Positions 49,741 to 60,519 are shown, numbered from the stretch's first letter. The stretch is DNA of 64,000 nucleotides from Troglohyphantes excavatus (GCA_963932185.1 OZ010673.1:60811897-60875896); one strand, 5' to 3'. Notes: generated by a model from the sequence alone, not told the origin. A program made the numbers and translations.

Positions 49741-50226
49741 CACTAAACCAGTGTCACTCAACCCACGAACTCCAGAGCGTGTCAGGGCAAAGCAAACTCG
49801 AGTAGTTTCGCCCGTTTTCGTCTCATTATTTTAATGACGGCACCCGCATTGTCCTCTGTGCACTTTTATTTCCATTGTTATTGCCAATTAACGGGGGATG
49901 AAAGTGGCTTTTCCACCAGGGTTATGAAATTGTGCACTAATGCGCATCAAGTTCTCCTCCCCCCTAGTCCCTTTTAAGAGTGCTCTGCTTCTTCAAAGTC
50001 CTAGATTAAAGGATGGTTCTAGCAGAGAAAGTTGTACGCAGAAGTTCTTTGAGAGATGGGGGGGGGGAGGGAAGAAAAGTTTGGGATTAAAGTTTGATTG
50101 TTTGCATTTCATTTGGGTTCGTGGGAATGTAATGTGGTTGGTGATTGGACGAGAATGTAGTTGTTTTCTGTTGGATGATTGACTCGTGTTTGAGTTGGGT
50201 GTTTTGTGTTTGAATAGTTAAGTAAG
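49741..50226. promoter_or_regulatory. Skew-flip GC island 11
   Basis: Right arm 50101-50220: G39:C7; left arm weaker. The centre (49800-49930) has GCCAATTAACGGGGGATG and is unique. The right arm (from 50022) is duplicated at 51206-51425. Confidence 0.4.
50022..50226 (+). repeat. Direct duplication, left copy
   Basis: GTACGCAGAAGTTCTTTGAG through 'GATTGACTCGTGTTTGAGT' recurs at 51206-51425 in the same orientation. A tandemly expanded family A element fills exactly the space between the copies. Confidence 0.88.
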
Positions 50227-51205
50227 TACAGTGTTAAAAATAGGTACTTAAAAATATGTAAACTGGACTCATTTTTTATTATACATTCGATGCTTGCCAT
50301 AGCTTCGAATACATAAGTTTCATTTTTGAAATAGACATGTACTCAAAAATGAGTGAAATGAATAAGCAGAGCAGTTGCTTGCCTATACATAAGCTGCCTT
50401 TCAGAAATCGCTTTCAATAAATTTCAACAATTACACCCAGGACTTACGGGGAATCGAACCCAATCCAACTACCTGATGTCGTCCGCACTGCATTCCAAAG
50501 CCTTATCCGTTGTACTACTAGAGCGGCGTGAAAAAGTTATAAACAGAAGAGATGTTTAAAAGGTGTGTCAAAAGAATGGGAAGTAAGATAATTGATTCGT
50601 AATAACTCCATTTAAGCAATCGACATCAAATAATGTTAAAAACCATTCTTCTGAATAAATATTTTAAGTTTGTCACGTCACTTTGTTAAGATGGCTTGAA
50701 CAGAAGCTGACATAACCAATATTAAACCATACATAGGCTGCCTTCATAAATCACTTTTAATAAATGTCAACAATTACAACCAGGACTTACCGGGAATCGA
50801 ACCCAGTCCGTCTACCTGATGTCGTCCGCACCGAAATCCAGGGCCTTATCCGTTGTACTACCAGAGCGACTTGAAAAAGTTATAAACAAAAGAAATGTCA
50901 GGCGTGGTAAAAGAATTGGAAGTAACGTAATTGAATCGTAATAACTCAATTTCCATTTAGGCAATCGACATCAAATAATGTGGAAAACCATCTTCTGAAC
51001 AAATATTTTAAGTTTTCCAGGTCGGTTTCTTAAGATAGCTTGAACAGAAGCTGACGTTACCACTATTAAACTACACTGCTAATTTTCGCGAAAGTACGAT
51101 TACTTAAATTTGAGTACTTCATCGCTCATTTACGATGCAATTGTACTCAAAGGAAAAACGAGGACGTTCATGTACTCATTTTTAAGCACATTTTTTTACA
51201 CTGTA
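50227..51205 (-). mobile_element. Repeat family A with internal tandem duplication
   Basis: Ends TACAGTGTTAAAAATAGG and TTTTTTTACACTGTA. After one pass through the tRNA-like middle and the CAATCGACATCAAATAATG block, the sequence returns to GGCTGCCTTCATAAATCAC (50746) and goes through the middle again. It thus has two tRNA-like segments, both with good B boxes (reverse GGGTTCGATTCCCGG / GGGTTCGATTCCCCG). Confidence 0.88.
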
Positions 51206-51425
51206 GTTCTTGCAAAGAGAGAAAGTAGTACGCAGAAGTTCTTTGAGAGAGGGGGAGGAAAGAAAACTTTGGGATTAAAGGTTCGTTGTTTGCATTTCAT
51301 TTGAGTTCGTGGGAATGGAATGTGTTTGGTGATTGGACGAGAATATTGTTATTATTGTTGTCTCTTTGAATGATTGACTCGTGTTTTAGTAAGGTGTTTG
51401 GTGTTTGAATAGTTAGTTTAGTATT
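51206..51425 (+). repeat. Direct duplication, right copy
   Basis: Second copy of 50022-50226, about 88% identical by eye, beginning right after the family A end. Confidence 0.88.
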
Positions 51426-51487
51426 TTGTTGATTGATTGATTTATATTACTATCGTTATGGGCCAAATTAAACAATTGAAATGTAAA

Positions 51488-51660
51488 CGGGTGGGTGGCC
51501 AAGCAGTTAGAGTAACCTACTCATAATCGGAGGAATATGGTTCGAATCCTGACTTTAAGATTCCAGTATCGCCCCTCCTTGAAGTAAATTTAAGCCACAC
51601 ATAAAACTGTTGTATAGGCATTCCCTAGATAACAAGCGACTACTGAATTAATAGACCGCT
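51488..51660 (+). repeat. tRNA-Met-like SINE head (S3)
   Basis: GGTGGCCAAGCAGTTAGAGT, an anticodon-loop-like CTCATAA (CAT) and a perfect B box GGTTCGAATCC. No matching acceptor stem, so not a working tRNA. The tail GCCACACATAAAACTGTT recurs at 59154. Confidence 0.65.
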
Positions 51661-51666
51661 TTTTCA

Positions 51667-51840
51667 CACAACTGGAAATTCCTGTGCCGGTGACGGCGCA
51701 AGATTTAATATTACAGTATACAATGCCGGATTAAACTATGTGAAAAAGTTCTAATTACATTGGTGTTCTTATTAAAAGTACTAAATAACATTACCTGTGT
51801 TTTCCGTTGCCGTCACCGGCTCCGGTAATTATTTCATTAC
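51667..51840. repeat. GCCGGTG-type short repeat, copy 2
   Basis: GTGCCGGTGACGGCG (51694) and GTTGCCGTCACCGGC (51814) form an inverted pair about 120 bp apart. Related to 41740-41910. Confidence 0.45.
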
Positions 51841-51860
51841 ATTTATAGTGCGTAATTAAT

Positions 51861-52322
51861 CGTACCTATTAATTATAATAAATCTTAATTCCAATAATGG
51901 TACATAAGTTATAAATGTAAATGTATTTAGTGCATTTATGTATTATTGTTATTTTATAAAAATAATTCTTAGTTTAATGATTTCTATTTTAAATATTATG
52001 TTGTTGTTTTTTAATATTAAATATAACTTTAAATTAGGAATATGTAAAACACATATTAACAGCAAACATATTTTTATATGTATTTATTAATCAGAAAAAG
52101 ACCAAAATATCGATTGATTTATTTGAAAACATGCTAATTCTAAAATTTTGGTCAAGATTCTTTTTTATATAAAATATAAATATGTGTGTGCGTGCGTGTG
52201 TGTGTTTATAAATATAAAAATTTTTGAGAGAGAATTTCAATAATGATATATTTTTATACCGAAAATCTGTCCGTTGAAAATAAAAAATTATGTAGTTCTA
52301 GTGCGACGTCGGTTCAACCCAC
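51861..52322 (+). repeat. 462-bp tandem duplication, unit 1
   Basis: From CGTACCTATTAATTATAATA to the S2-tail-like TAGTTCTAGTGCGACGTCGG. Unit 2 begins at once at 52323. Confidence 0.93.
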
Positions 52323-52783
52323 CGTACCTATTAATTATAATAAATCTTAATTCCAATAATTGTTTATAAGTTATAAATGTAAATGTATTTAGTGCATTTA
52401 TGTATTATTGTTATTTTATAAAAATAATTCTTAGTTTAATGATTTCTATTTTAAATATTATGTTGTTGTTTTTTAATATTAAATATAACTTTAAATTAGG
52501 AATATGTAAAACACATATTAACAGCAAACATATTTTTATATGTATTTATTAATCAGAAAAAAAAATTATCGTTTGATTTATTATAAAGCAAACTCTAATT
52601 CTAAAATTTTGGTCAAGATTCTTTTTTATATAAAATATAAATATTTGTGTGCGTGCGTGTGCTTATAAATATAAAAATTTTTGAGAGAGAATTTCAATAA
52701 TGATATATTTTTATACCGAAAATCTGTCCGTTGAAAATAGAAAATTATGTAGTTCTAGTGCGACGTCTGTTCAACAAACCAAA
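52323..52783 (+). repeat. 462-bp tandem duplication, unit 2
   Basis: About 95% identical to unit 1. Small differences: TGGTACAT/TTGTTTAT, and a shorter (GT)n. Ends TAGTGCGACGTCTGTTCAAC AAACC, an S2-like tail. Confidence 0.93.
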
Positions 52784-53229
52784 AAGAACTCGCTTTCAGA
52801 ATTTACGGTATTCGACGTAAATGTCACAAACTTTTTTACCAATATCGTTCCAATTCCCACAAACAATTCCACATTACTCTTCAAACAACAGGTGCGATTC
52901 CATTCCTCTCTAGAAAGGGGCAGGGGGGGGGCAGATCATAACTCAACAAAACCCCCTTTTCACTCCCGAAAAACCAAGCACCATAATTTATTTACTCCGG
53001 GAAAAAAATACGGAAATAAAAAATTTCGGATACTTCACCGATTTCCTCTCCCATATGTGCTTCTATTTTCTACTCCTACTCTGAGAGAAGGCGTAGATAT
53101 GTGAAAAAGAACATTCTGTTCTTTTGCACCTGTTAATTTAAACTATAGCAAAACCTTGTTCTTTTGTTAACCTGTTATTAGCCGACTTGAATTTCTTATT
53201 AAATTTATTTAGTGGTTGTCACGTGATAG
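52784..53229. other. Unique, somewhat A/C-rich sequence
   Basis: A 134-codon ORF (52700-53104) runs from the duplication into this unique DNA; it has no known domain and is not called. The composition (52800-53010, C above G) recalls a left arm of a skew island, without a clear right arm. Confidence 0.35.
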
Positions 53230-53841
53230 TACACTGTAAAAAAGAGTGCCAAAAAATGAGTACTTCGAAGTACTTGTTTTTTGAGTACAATTGCACCGGA
53301 AATGAGCGATGACGTACTCAAATTTAAGAAACTGTACTTTCGCAAAAATGAACAGTGTGGCTTAATATCGCTAATATCAGCTTCTGTTCAAGCCATCTTA
53401 AGAAAGCGACCTGACAAACTTAAAATAGTTGTTCAGAAGATGTTTTTCCACATTATTTGATGTTGATTGCTTAAATGGAAACTGAGTTATTACAACTCAA
53501 TTATTATACTTCCCATGTTTTTGGCACATCTTTATAACATTACTTCTGTTTGTAACTTCTTCGCGTCACTTCGATAGCTGAACGGAAAAGGCTGTAGAGA
53601 GCGGGGCTGCAGATTGATTCCCTGTAAGTCTGAGTTGTAATTATTGTTATTTATTGACAGTGATTTATGAAGGCAGCCTATGCGGGCAAGCTACTGCTCT
53701 TTTTATTCTTTTTTTACTCAAATTGAGTACATATCTTTTTCAAAAATGAAATTTATGTATTTGGAGCTATGATAAGTATCGAATGCAATCAAAAATGGGT
53801 ACATTTTACTTATTTTTGAATACCGATTTTTAACAGTGTAT
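53230..53841 (+). mobile_element. Repeat family A, full-length reference copy
   Basis: TA-flanked TIR element: TACACTGTAAAAAA at the left and TTTTTAACAGTGTA at the right. Order: left arm with repeated GAGTAC/GTACTC motifs (53250-53350), conserved block 'TCTGTTCAAGCCATCTTAAG', 'GATGTTGATTGCTTAAATGG', a tRNA-like middle (about 53565-53640, partly decayed), 'GAAGGCAGCCTATGCGGGCAAG', and a right arm with AAAAATGAGTACA motifs. Length about 612 bp, no ORF. TIR plus TA suggests Tc1/mariner-type mobilisation; the middle in better copies is a Pol III-type promoter. Confidence 0.88.
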
Positions 53842-54111
53842 GTTTAAGCTAATTCGTACGGGAATATATTTTTTTCAAAAATACGCCTACAAGAATTTAT
53901 ATTTTAACCCCCTGATAGTTATGGTAATACGTCCAAAGATCTGCAGGTTTTTTTTTTGACAATGCACTCAATTTTTAAACTTATTACGATCTTTTACAAT
54001 ATATTTTTTCTTTTATATATTTAAGGTCCCTTTTAAAATTAAATAATATTATTAAAAAAAATTAAAAAAGATGTATAAGTATATACATAAAATAATAATT
54101 TGTATACATTG

Positions 54112-54318
54112 TACACTGTTAAAAATAGGTACTCAAATATAAGGAAAATGTACTCGTTTTTGATTACATTCGATGCTTATCATAGCTCCGAATACATAAG
54201 CTTCATTTTTGAAAGAGACAAGTACTCAAAAATGAGTACAATGAGTAAAAGGATCCGTTGTTTGCCTACGTAGGCTGCCTTCGTAAATCACTTTCAATAA
54301 ATATCAACAATTACAGCA
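54112..54318 (-). repeat. Repeat family A, one-end fragment
   Basis: TACACTGTTAAAAATAGG through 'AATAAATATCAACAATTACA', then lost before the tRNA-like middle. Confidence 0.75.
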
Positions 54319-54344
54319 ATTTAAACCATTTGTGCGAAAAGTGA

Positions 54345-54718
54345 GGATTTGTTAAAGATTTCATTGTGAAGCTAAAATATCAGTTTCGGCACCCAGGAAC
54401 GATACCTCGTATTTTTGAAGCGTAGTCAAGCGTATTTTTTGAAGCGTAGTCAAGCGTAGTTTTTGAAGCGTATTGGTATCCGACGCAACCTCAATAGACG
54501 TCAGGACATTGGAACTCGATCACATTTATCGTGCACCGGTCCCGTATACACGACAGTATAATTTGTTAGATGTTCTGGACGACTTTCTTGTATTTTTGTA
54601 GCGTTGCTGTCAACCCTCCGTTGTCAAGTCCATCGCACGGATTCGAATCAGCAATCCTCTGATTACAGCAGAACGCCTTTATCTATTGGGCTACTGTAGT
54701 CACTGGAGGCCCTAAAAT
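54345..54718 (-). repeat. tRNA-derived SINE S2
   Basis: On the minus strand: head GTAGCCCAATAGATAAAGGC, B box GATTCGAATCC, core 'CGGAGGGTTGACAGCAACG', 'AAAGTCGTCCAGAACATC', 'GTGTATACGGGACCGGTGCA'. The 3' part has three copies of a 22-bp unit (near 54412-54470). Confidence 0.8.
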
Positions 54719-55670
54719 TATGGAAAGTACGAAGATATATAGAGCTTACAAAAAACGCAAGAATGAGCAAGTCAAACATGTATGCTTACAAAGTATTAAC
54801 AAATTGAACCTTGCGATTCAGTGGGAACTGTGCTAACCATGATCTTTTTACTTAACAATTACCCCACTTTTCATTTCCTTTCCAAAAATCTTTGTTTTTT
54901 ATAGATGAAAAATATGCCTGGTAGTAAGGTAACAAACTGTCAAATGAACATCGTTTTTTAAACGAAAACTTGCTGTTCTTATTCTTTTTAAAGAACGGAA
55001 AGCAAAAGAACAGGTCGGTTATTTAATAACCTTGAAAGGACAGTGGAAGGCAAAGAATTAGTTTGTCAATGCTTTTATTATGAAAACTTATAAAAAAATT
55101 AATTACATTTTGATTTAAAAGTGTAATGATTGATATTTAACTAATACCATAAACTTTGGAAATTATTTAACTGAAAATATTTAAACCTCTTGTAGAATTT
55201 TTCTATAACAGAATCAAACTGGAATAAAATAGAACTTCATTTTGAAGTAGCATGTTCTTATATCAATAGCATTCTAAATTTTTAAAAATTAGATTCATCA
55301 AAAACAAAAATGCTTATTTCTCAATTTTAATTAACCTTTTTGACTTAAGTGTTTCCTCTCAGTTAGCAAACTATATTGCTCCTTTGTTTTCTAGTTCTTC
55401 AAAATAACAAAAACAAAAAGTTCTTGACTTTTAAAAACCATAACAGATTATCATTTATGTTATCCAGAAGCATCGAAGATTTCGGGAAAACAACAGAAAT
55501 GGAACTAACTGTTCCATAAGAATAACGTAAAAGTCAAAAACGTTCTTAGAGTGCTTAGGGTTAATAAGTTTGTCTGTAGAGTACATTCGGTAACTGTATA
55601 TAATAAATCTGTCTATAATCCATATGTAATAAACGGTTTTATATTAATAATTGATATTTCCCTTGGTTGT
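54719..55670. other. AT-rich intergenic, nothing recognised
   Basis: No coding signal or repeat unit. Confidence 0.5.
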
Positions 55671-55684
55671 ATTGGACAAGTTAC

Positions 55685-56195
55685 AGCCACTGAACTCTAA
55701 CTGTAACTTCTGGATGGCTCAAAACTTGTTTCTTCTATGGGCGTGTTGAAGTCAATGTGGAAGAAGCTATACTGTACTCTCCAAAAAAAATTGAGTGATT
55801 TGGTGCTGTTATTTAATGTCATTGCTTTGTAGAAATATTAAATGTATATAAATATATTTTCTTCGCATAGAATTAATTTTTATATTGCCAAACAAATAGT
55901 TTTGGCTCTTGCTTTGTAACCACTACGACTTTGACTTCCAAAGGACTTTCTATTTATATAGCAGATCATTAAAAATAGGTTTTAAAAATAGGCATTTAAA
56001 ATAGGTTTCAAAAGAAAATTGAAAAAAACTTAGCCAAAAACAATACACGTTGGCATATTTTCAACATGGAAAAATATACGAAACATTGCCATAGTGATGA
56101 AAGTGAGGTACAGTTGTTAACCCTTCAATTGGCTTCAAGTCAACAAAATGTTCTATCCAATCCAGAAGTTAAGGTTGGAAAACAGTAGTTCCACC
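55685..56195 (+). repeat. Repeat B, copy 2
   Basis: ACTCTAACTGTAACTTCTGG, then 'CATTGTAGAAATATTAAATG' type, 'TTGCCAAACAAATAGTTTT', 'GTACAGTTGTTAACCC', 'TCAAGTCAACAAAATG' and 'CCAATCCAGAAGTTA'. About 510 bp, no ORF. Confidence 0.8.
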
Positions 56196-56220
56196 GGTCA
56201 ACTTGAATTTAAGGAATAGT

Positions 56221-56800
56221 ACTCTAAAATAAGAACAATAAAACGTATCAACTGTTATCTTAAAATAACCCAAACACCACATCTCTTTGAGAGAGAAGAA
56301 AAATGATCATTCCCTTTATCATCGCATAACCAATCTTTCTCTCGACGTCCGACCCACGCGGCAACCCTAAAGTGACGTTAAGCCCCTTATCGCCAAACCG
56401 CAGCGAGACTTAGCCAAAACACACACACGGCCGGAACATTATCATAATGGCAGGTTGTGTGTCGCAGGGGCCATGGATTGTGGCGATCACCCTCCGCCCC
56501 TGTTCGCTGCCCCCCCCCGCCCCCTCGTGAGTCGTTTGCTAAAGCAAATATTGAATTCGCTCAGGGTGGGGCGGCATGTTTTCTTCCATCTAGAGGGGGG
56601 GGAGAGAAAGTGATAGTAAATCGTTCTGTCCACTTCTTGCAGAATTGGAGTCGGTTGTAAATGAGGTGGTAGGGGTGGTGGGGTAATTTGGCGATTTGTG
56701 GAAATGGAGATTTTTTTTGGTGGGTTTGGGGATTTTTATTTTTGAGGGATTTGGTGAAAAATGGGTTTCTATTCATTGGTAAGTAGGAGTTGAATATGTT
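56221..56800. promoter_or_regulatory. Skew-flip GC island 12
   Basis: Counts: 56221-56280 G3:C14; 56641-56760 G47:C2, T46:A25. The centre (56340-56600) is GC-rich with a C-run near 56510 and a G-run near 56594. One of the cleanest examples. Confidence 0.5.
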
Positions 56801-56949
56801 TATCATTCAATCTCTAGGCGCAGGAAAATTCGGATTCGTACACACAAGTATTTTTTTTCATTTTCAGACAGTTGTCATAAGTTATTCTTATCATGGTCCA
56901 CAGTGGCTCGTCGATCGAAAGCTTACCGGAGGATTGATGGGTGTAAACG

Positions 56950-57366
56950 TGGACACCGTGGCCGAGCGGTTAAAGGCGTCAACTGGGAATACGAAGATTC
57001 CTGGTTCGATCCTAAGCAATGGACTTGACAAAGAAATTCAAAATAGTAGTGATCTTGTGATCGGAGGGTTGTCAGCTTCGCTACAAAACACTAGAAAAGT
57101 CGTCCAGAACATCCGCAAAAATTAACGGCGTGTATACGGGACTGGTGCACGATGAATCTGATCGGAGTCCAAAGTCCCGAAGTCAATTGAAGGTGTTGGG
57201 TGCCAGTTCAGGTGTTTCCTCGTCATCTGACCATGGTTCAAAAATAACGAGGTGCCTGACTGAATGTGTATGTGCTCCCGGGTCGTTCCTTCGAGATAGA
57301 CCCCGAACCGTCGCCAATAGCCCACTGTGCAGCTGTAGTGCGACGTTTTTTAACCAAACCAAATAG
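56950..57366 (+). repeat. tRNA-derived SINE S2, best full-length copy
   Basis: A box TGGCCGAGCGG (56959-56969) and B box GGTTCGATCC (57003-57012) match Pol III consensus exactly; the head looks like tRNA-Ser/Leu. Then come the core (57050-57115), 'GTGTATACGGGACTGGTGCA', a 'TTCGAGATAGACCCCGAACC' block, and the end TAGTGCGACGT + AACCAAACCAAA tail. 417 bp. ORFs across it (56790-57125, 57130-57366, 57122-57325 minus) are not genes. Confidence 0.85.
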
Positions 57367-57399
57367 GTGAAAACAATATCACAATAGAGCTGTACATTG

Positions 57400-57735
57400 G
57401 ACTACTGGCAACAGTTCGATTGGTTGGGTGGTTGAATTAACGCCGCTCTAGAGGGTAGTGGGTCTGCACATGGTCTGAACCACGGTCAGGTTTAACATGC
57501 ACCAGTCCCGTATAAACAACGGTGAATTCTAGATAATTTCGAACGACTTTTTTTTATCGGCGTGTATACGGGACTGGTGCACGATAACGACTTTTGAAAT
57601 TTAGGAACGAATTTGCCACCCATCCAATCAAGAGATCGCTCCACCTTAACTTTTATCTATAAAGTCTTCTCATACCGATTCGAACTCGCAATTCTCTGAT
57701 TGCGGGCACACTGAGCTACCGAGACTCAGGCGACA
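57400..57735 (-). repeat. SINE S2, reversed, rearranged copy
   Basis: Minus-strand tail and body (57410-57545), then a plus-strand 'GCGTGTATACGGGACTGGTG' insert (57560), then a minus-strand head with a B box (reverse GAGTTCGAATCG) at about 57680. Looks like one S2 copy broken by another. Confidence 0.65.
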
Positions 57736-57779
57736 ATTCGGAGTCTATTTCGAAGGAAAGACAAGGGAACACTAACACG

Positions 57780-58020
57780 TATTTTTGGACCATGGTCACA
57801 TGACGAGATCAACACCTCAGCTGACACTCAACTCAACCTCAATAGACGATCAGGACATTGGACCACGATCAATTTTAACGTGCTCTAGTTCCTTATGCAC
57901 GTTATTGGACGCAAAAAGAACAAATTTGATAACCCTCCGATTAACAAATCATTACACTCATGCTGGGGATCATACCAGCGTGAATCGGATGCTTGTAAGA
58001 CGTACAAGCTCCTGCAGGCC
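57780..58020 (-). repeat. SINE S2 fragment, reversed
   Basis: ACCATGGTC, 'CAACCTCAATAGACGATCAG' and 'AACCCTCCGATTAACAA' are reversed S2 segments. ORFs overlapping it are not genes. Confidence 0.65.
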
Positions 58021-58029
58021 AAAACAAAA

Positions 58030-58207
58030 ATTATCTGCGTGTATACGGGACTGGTGCACGATAAATCTGATCGCAGTCCAAAGTCCCAACGTCTATTGAA
58101 AACGTAGGGTGCCAGCTCAGATTCGAAATTACAAGAAAGTGTTCCCGGGTCTTTCCCTCCAATTAGTTCTCGAATTGTCGAAAATAGACCATTGTGTTGA
58201 TCTAGAT
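58030..58207 (+). repeat. SINE S2 fragment, interrupted by hAT
   Basis: GTGTATACGGGACTGGTGCA to 'CCATTGTGTTGATCTAGAT'. The expected tail (CTCTAGTGCG) is cut at CTCTAG by the hAT remnant at 58208. Confidence 0.7.
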
Positions 58208-58511
58208 CAGTAATTCTCAACCTTTTTCTCTCACGTGACCCTTAAATTAAAATTTTCATTTATAAGCCTCCCCGTCTCTCATAATCCTCATCTAGCTACT
58301 CAAAAAAAATATTTTTGTTAGGCAGTAATGTTCTTAAGTCAGCTGGCAAATAAATCAAATCGCTCAAATTGATAACATTTACTTGTGTTTATTTTTTACC
58401 TTACTTATTACATTTATTATTTTTCTTTCATTATTAATATATTTTCGAATACCCCCAACTGGACCTCCATATACCCTTAAGGGTACGCGTACCACAGAAA
58501 AAAAACAGCTG
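58208..58511. mobile_element. hAT remnant, ~304 bp
   Basis: CAGTAATTCTCAACCTTTTT is a known hAT-type (Charlie-like) end. The right end is worn (GGGTACGCGTACC...CAGCTG). Flanks ATCTAGAT and CTCTAGAA share TCTAGA, and the target is the S2 SINE tail, which normally reads CTCTAG there. No ORF. Confidence 0.75.
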
Positions 58512-58606
58512 CTCTAGAAGCATCTATCGTGGCTCTAAAATCCTCATCTCAGCCCTATTATTAGAGTTTCGACAGTGCGAAACATTTGTGTATAGCAGTA
58601 TAAAAA

Positions 58607-59120
58607 TATACTGCTCTACACAAAAATATACTACACAAAAAATATACCATACAAAAAATATACTACACAAAAAGTATACTGCTATATACGAAAATATACT
58701 GTTATACAAAAATATACTGTTATAAAAAAATATACTGTTATAAAAAAATATACTGTTATACAAAAATATACTGCTATACACAAAAATATACTTCTAAACA
58801 AAAATATACAGCTATACACAAAAAAATATAGTTATACAAAAATATACTGCTATACACAAAAATATACTGTTATTCAAAAATATACTACTATACACAAAAA
58901 TATACTGTTATACAAAAATAGAGTGCTATACACAAAAATATACTGTTATACAAAAGTATACTGTTATACAAAAGTATACTGTTATACAAAACTATACTGT
59001 TATACAAAAGTATACTGCTATACACAACAATATAGCCTTAGAAAAAATTCACTATTATACAAAAATATACTGCTATACACAAAAGTATACTGGTATACAA
59101 AAATATACTGCTATATAAAA
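58607..59120. repeat. 18-20-bp minisatellite
   Basis: About 27 units of AAAATATACTGTTATACA, with a second type AAAATATACTGCTATACACA. The Tyr/Ser/Phe-rich ORFs on both strands follow from it. Confidence 0.93.
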
Positions 59121-59215
59121 AAGATGTTGAATAAGAGTTCGAACATGCCCGAGCCACACATAAAACTGTTCTGCTGGGGTAATAACAGATTAAGTGTTAA
59201 AGCACTTAACTGACC
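59121..59215 (+). repeat. S3-type SINE fragment
   Basis: AGAGTTCGAACATGCCC (B-box-like) then GCCACACATAAAACTGTT, shared with 51590-51610. Confidence 0.5.
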
Positions 59216-59259
59216 AAAATGTGAGCTATAATTGTCGAGATATTATTAAACCATTAATA

Positions 59260-59930
59260 AATCTTAAAGCTCAATCTTCTCAAATATCCTCTGACGAAAT
59301 CCCAAACTCTAAATCTGCTAAATTCTCACTTCGGGCCGATTTCCCGCACACCATTACAAAGTAAACTTTCCAGCACCCCCTTCATCCCCCCCACCCCAAT
59401 CCTTATTCACCCCCCCCCCCTCCTCTAAAAATTTTCTTAATTAACCCGTCTAGGAGGAACTTCAATTTCCGGTTTTCGTCCAGCGCTATTTCCGGTCCCC
59501 CCCGATTTCCGGGTATTGGCACGAAAATTGGCACCCGGGCTAATTCGGCCTTAATTAAATTTAAATCTCGAGGATTTTAAGCTTTTCGCAGAACGAGAAG
59601 GGTTGGAGAGCTGCAGCGAGCAGGGGAGAAGGAGCGGAGCAGAGGGAGCGGGATCTTTAATGAAGGTGTGGCGTAACGGGGGTGGAGGGGGGGAGAGGAA
59701 GTGTAATATGTGACTGGGAATACGAGAATCGTTATATAGCAGGGGGGGGGGGATTTATTTACTTGTTTGGGTTTAGAATGGGAGAGGGGGGGGGGGCGTT
59801 GATCATGTCGTGAATTGTGATGAATGGTTTTGGTTTAGCAGTGGAGAGATTTGTCTGTAGGTTTGTTAAATAAGAGGAAATGGGAAAATTGGTAACGTTG
59901 TTTGTGCCAAATAAACTTTGTTTCTGGTTG
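59260..59930. promoter_or_regulatory. Skew-flip GC island 13
   Basis: Counts: 59341-59400 G3:C29; 59821-59880 G19:C2. C-runs lie at 59383-59420, G-runs at 59685-59792. The centre (59430-59580) is unique with CTTAATTAACCC, GGCCTTAATTAAATTTAAAT and TTTCCGG repeats. No ORF. Confidence 0.5.
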
Positions 59931-59937
59931 GTTAAGA

Positions 59938-60010
59938 AGGGTCCGAGGTACCGTCCTCTGCTAGCAACCAGAGGGTAGCGAGTTCGAATACAGCTGATAT
60001 AAGAGACTTT
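59938..60010 (+). repeat. tRNA-like segment next to repeat B
   Basis: CCTCTGCTAGCAACCAGAGG could form an anticodon-type hairpin, followed by GCGAGTTCGAATACAGC (B-box-like). No acceptor stem. May be the head of a SINE that includes repeat B. Confidence 0.4.
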
Positions 60011-60044
60011 GACAAAAAAATTAAACCTCTAAAATATAACAGTA

Positions 60045-60515
60045 ACTACTGGAAGACTCAAACCTTGTTTCCTCTATGGGTGCATTGAAGCCAATTAAAA
60101 GTAGCCATGCTGTGCCCTAATATATTTTTTAAAGTAATTTAGTTGTGTTTTTTAATACCATAGCATTGTAGAAATATTAATTGTATATAAATATTATATT
60201 TTCTTCTTATAAAATAGAATTAATTTTTATATTACCAAACAAATAGTTTTTGCACTTGCTTTTTATCTACTTCGAGTTCGACTTGCAAATGACTTTCTAT
60301 TTTTATAGAAGATTGCATTTAAAATAGGTTTTAAACGAAAATAGAAAAAAATTCAGCCAAACGCAATACAAGTCGGCTTATTTTAACATTAAAAATATAC
60401 GAAAAATTCGGTATTAAAGAAAGTGGGGTCACATCATGGCTGACTCTGCATCGGCTTCAAGTCAACAAAATGTCTTGCCATATCCAGAAGTTACAGTTGA
60501 GATCAGTCTGTTAAA
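60045..60515 (+). repeat. Repeat B, copy 3
   Basis: Same order as 55685-56195, with 'TTATATTACCAAACAAATAG' and 'TCAAGTCAACAAAATG'. Confidence 0.8.
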
Positions 60516-60519
60516 CTGC

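Noticed and set aside
51488..51560. Functional tRNA-Met gene
   Set aside because: B box and CAT loop are present, but acceptor stem halves do not pair and the tail is shared with a SINE fragment.
52700..53104. 134-codon ORF
   Set aside because: It starts inside the 462-bp duplication and runs into unrelated DNA; no known domain.
56950..57030. Functional tRNA-Ser/Leu gene
   Set aside because: Perfect A and B boxes, but no acceptor stem closure and it is continuous with a repeated SINE body.
56790..58220. Several ORFs of 67-111 codons on both strands
   Set aside because: They lie on SINE S2 copies and fragments.
58524..59213. Tyr-rich ORFs on both strands
   Set aside because: Translations of the 18-20-bp minisatellite.
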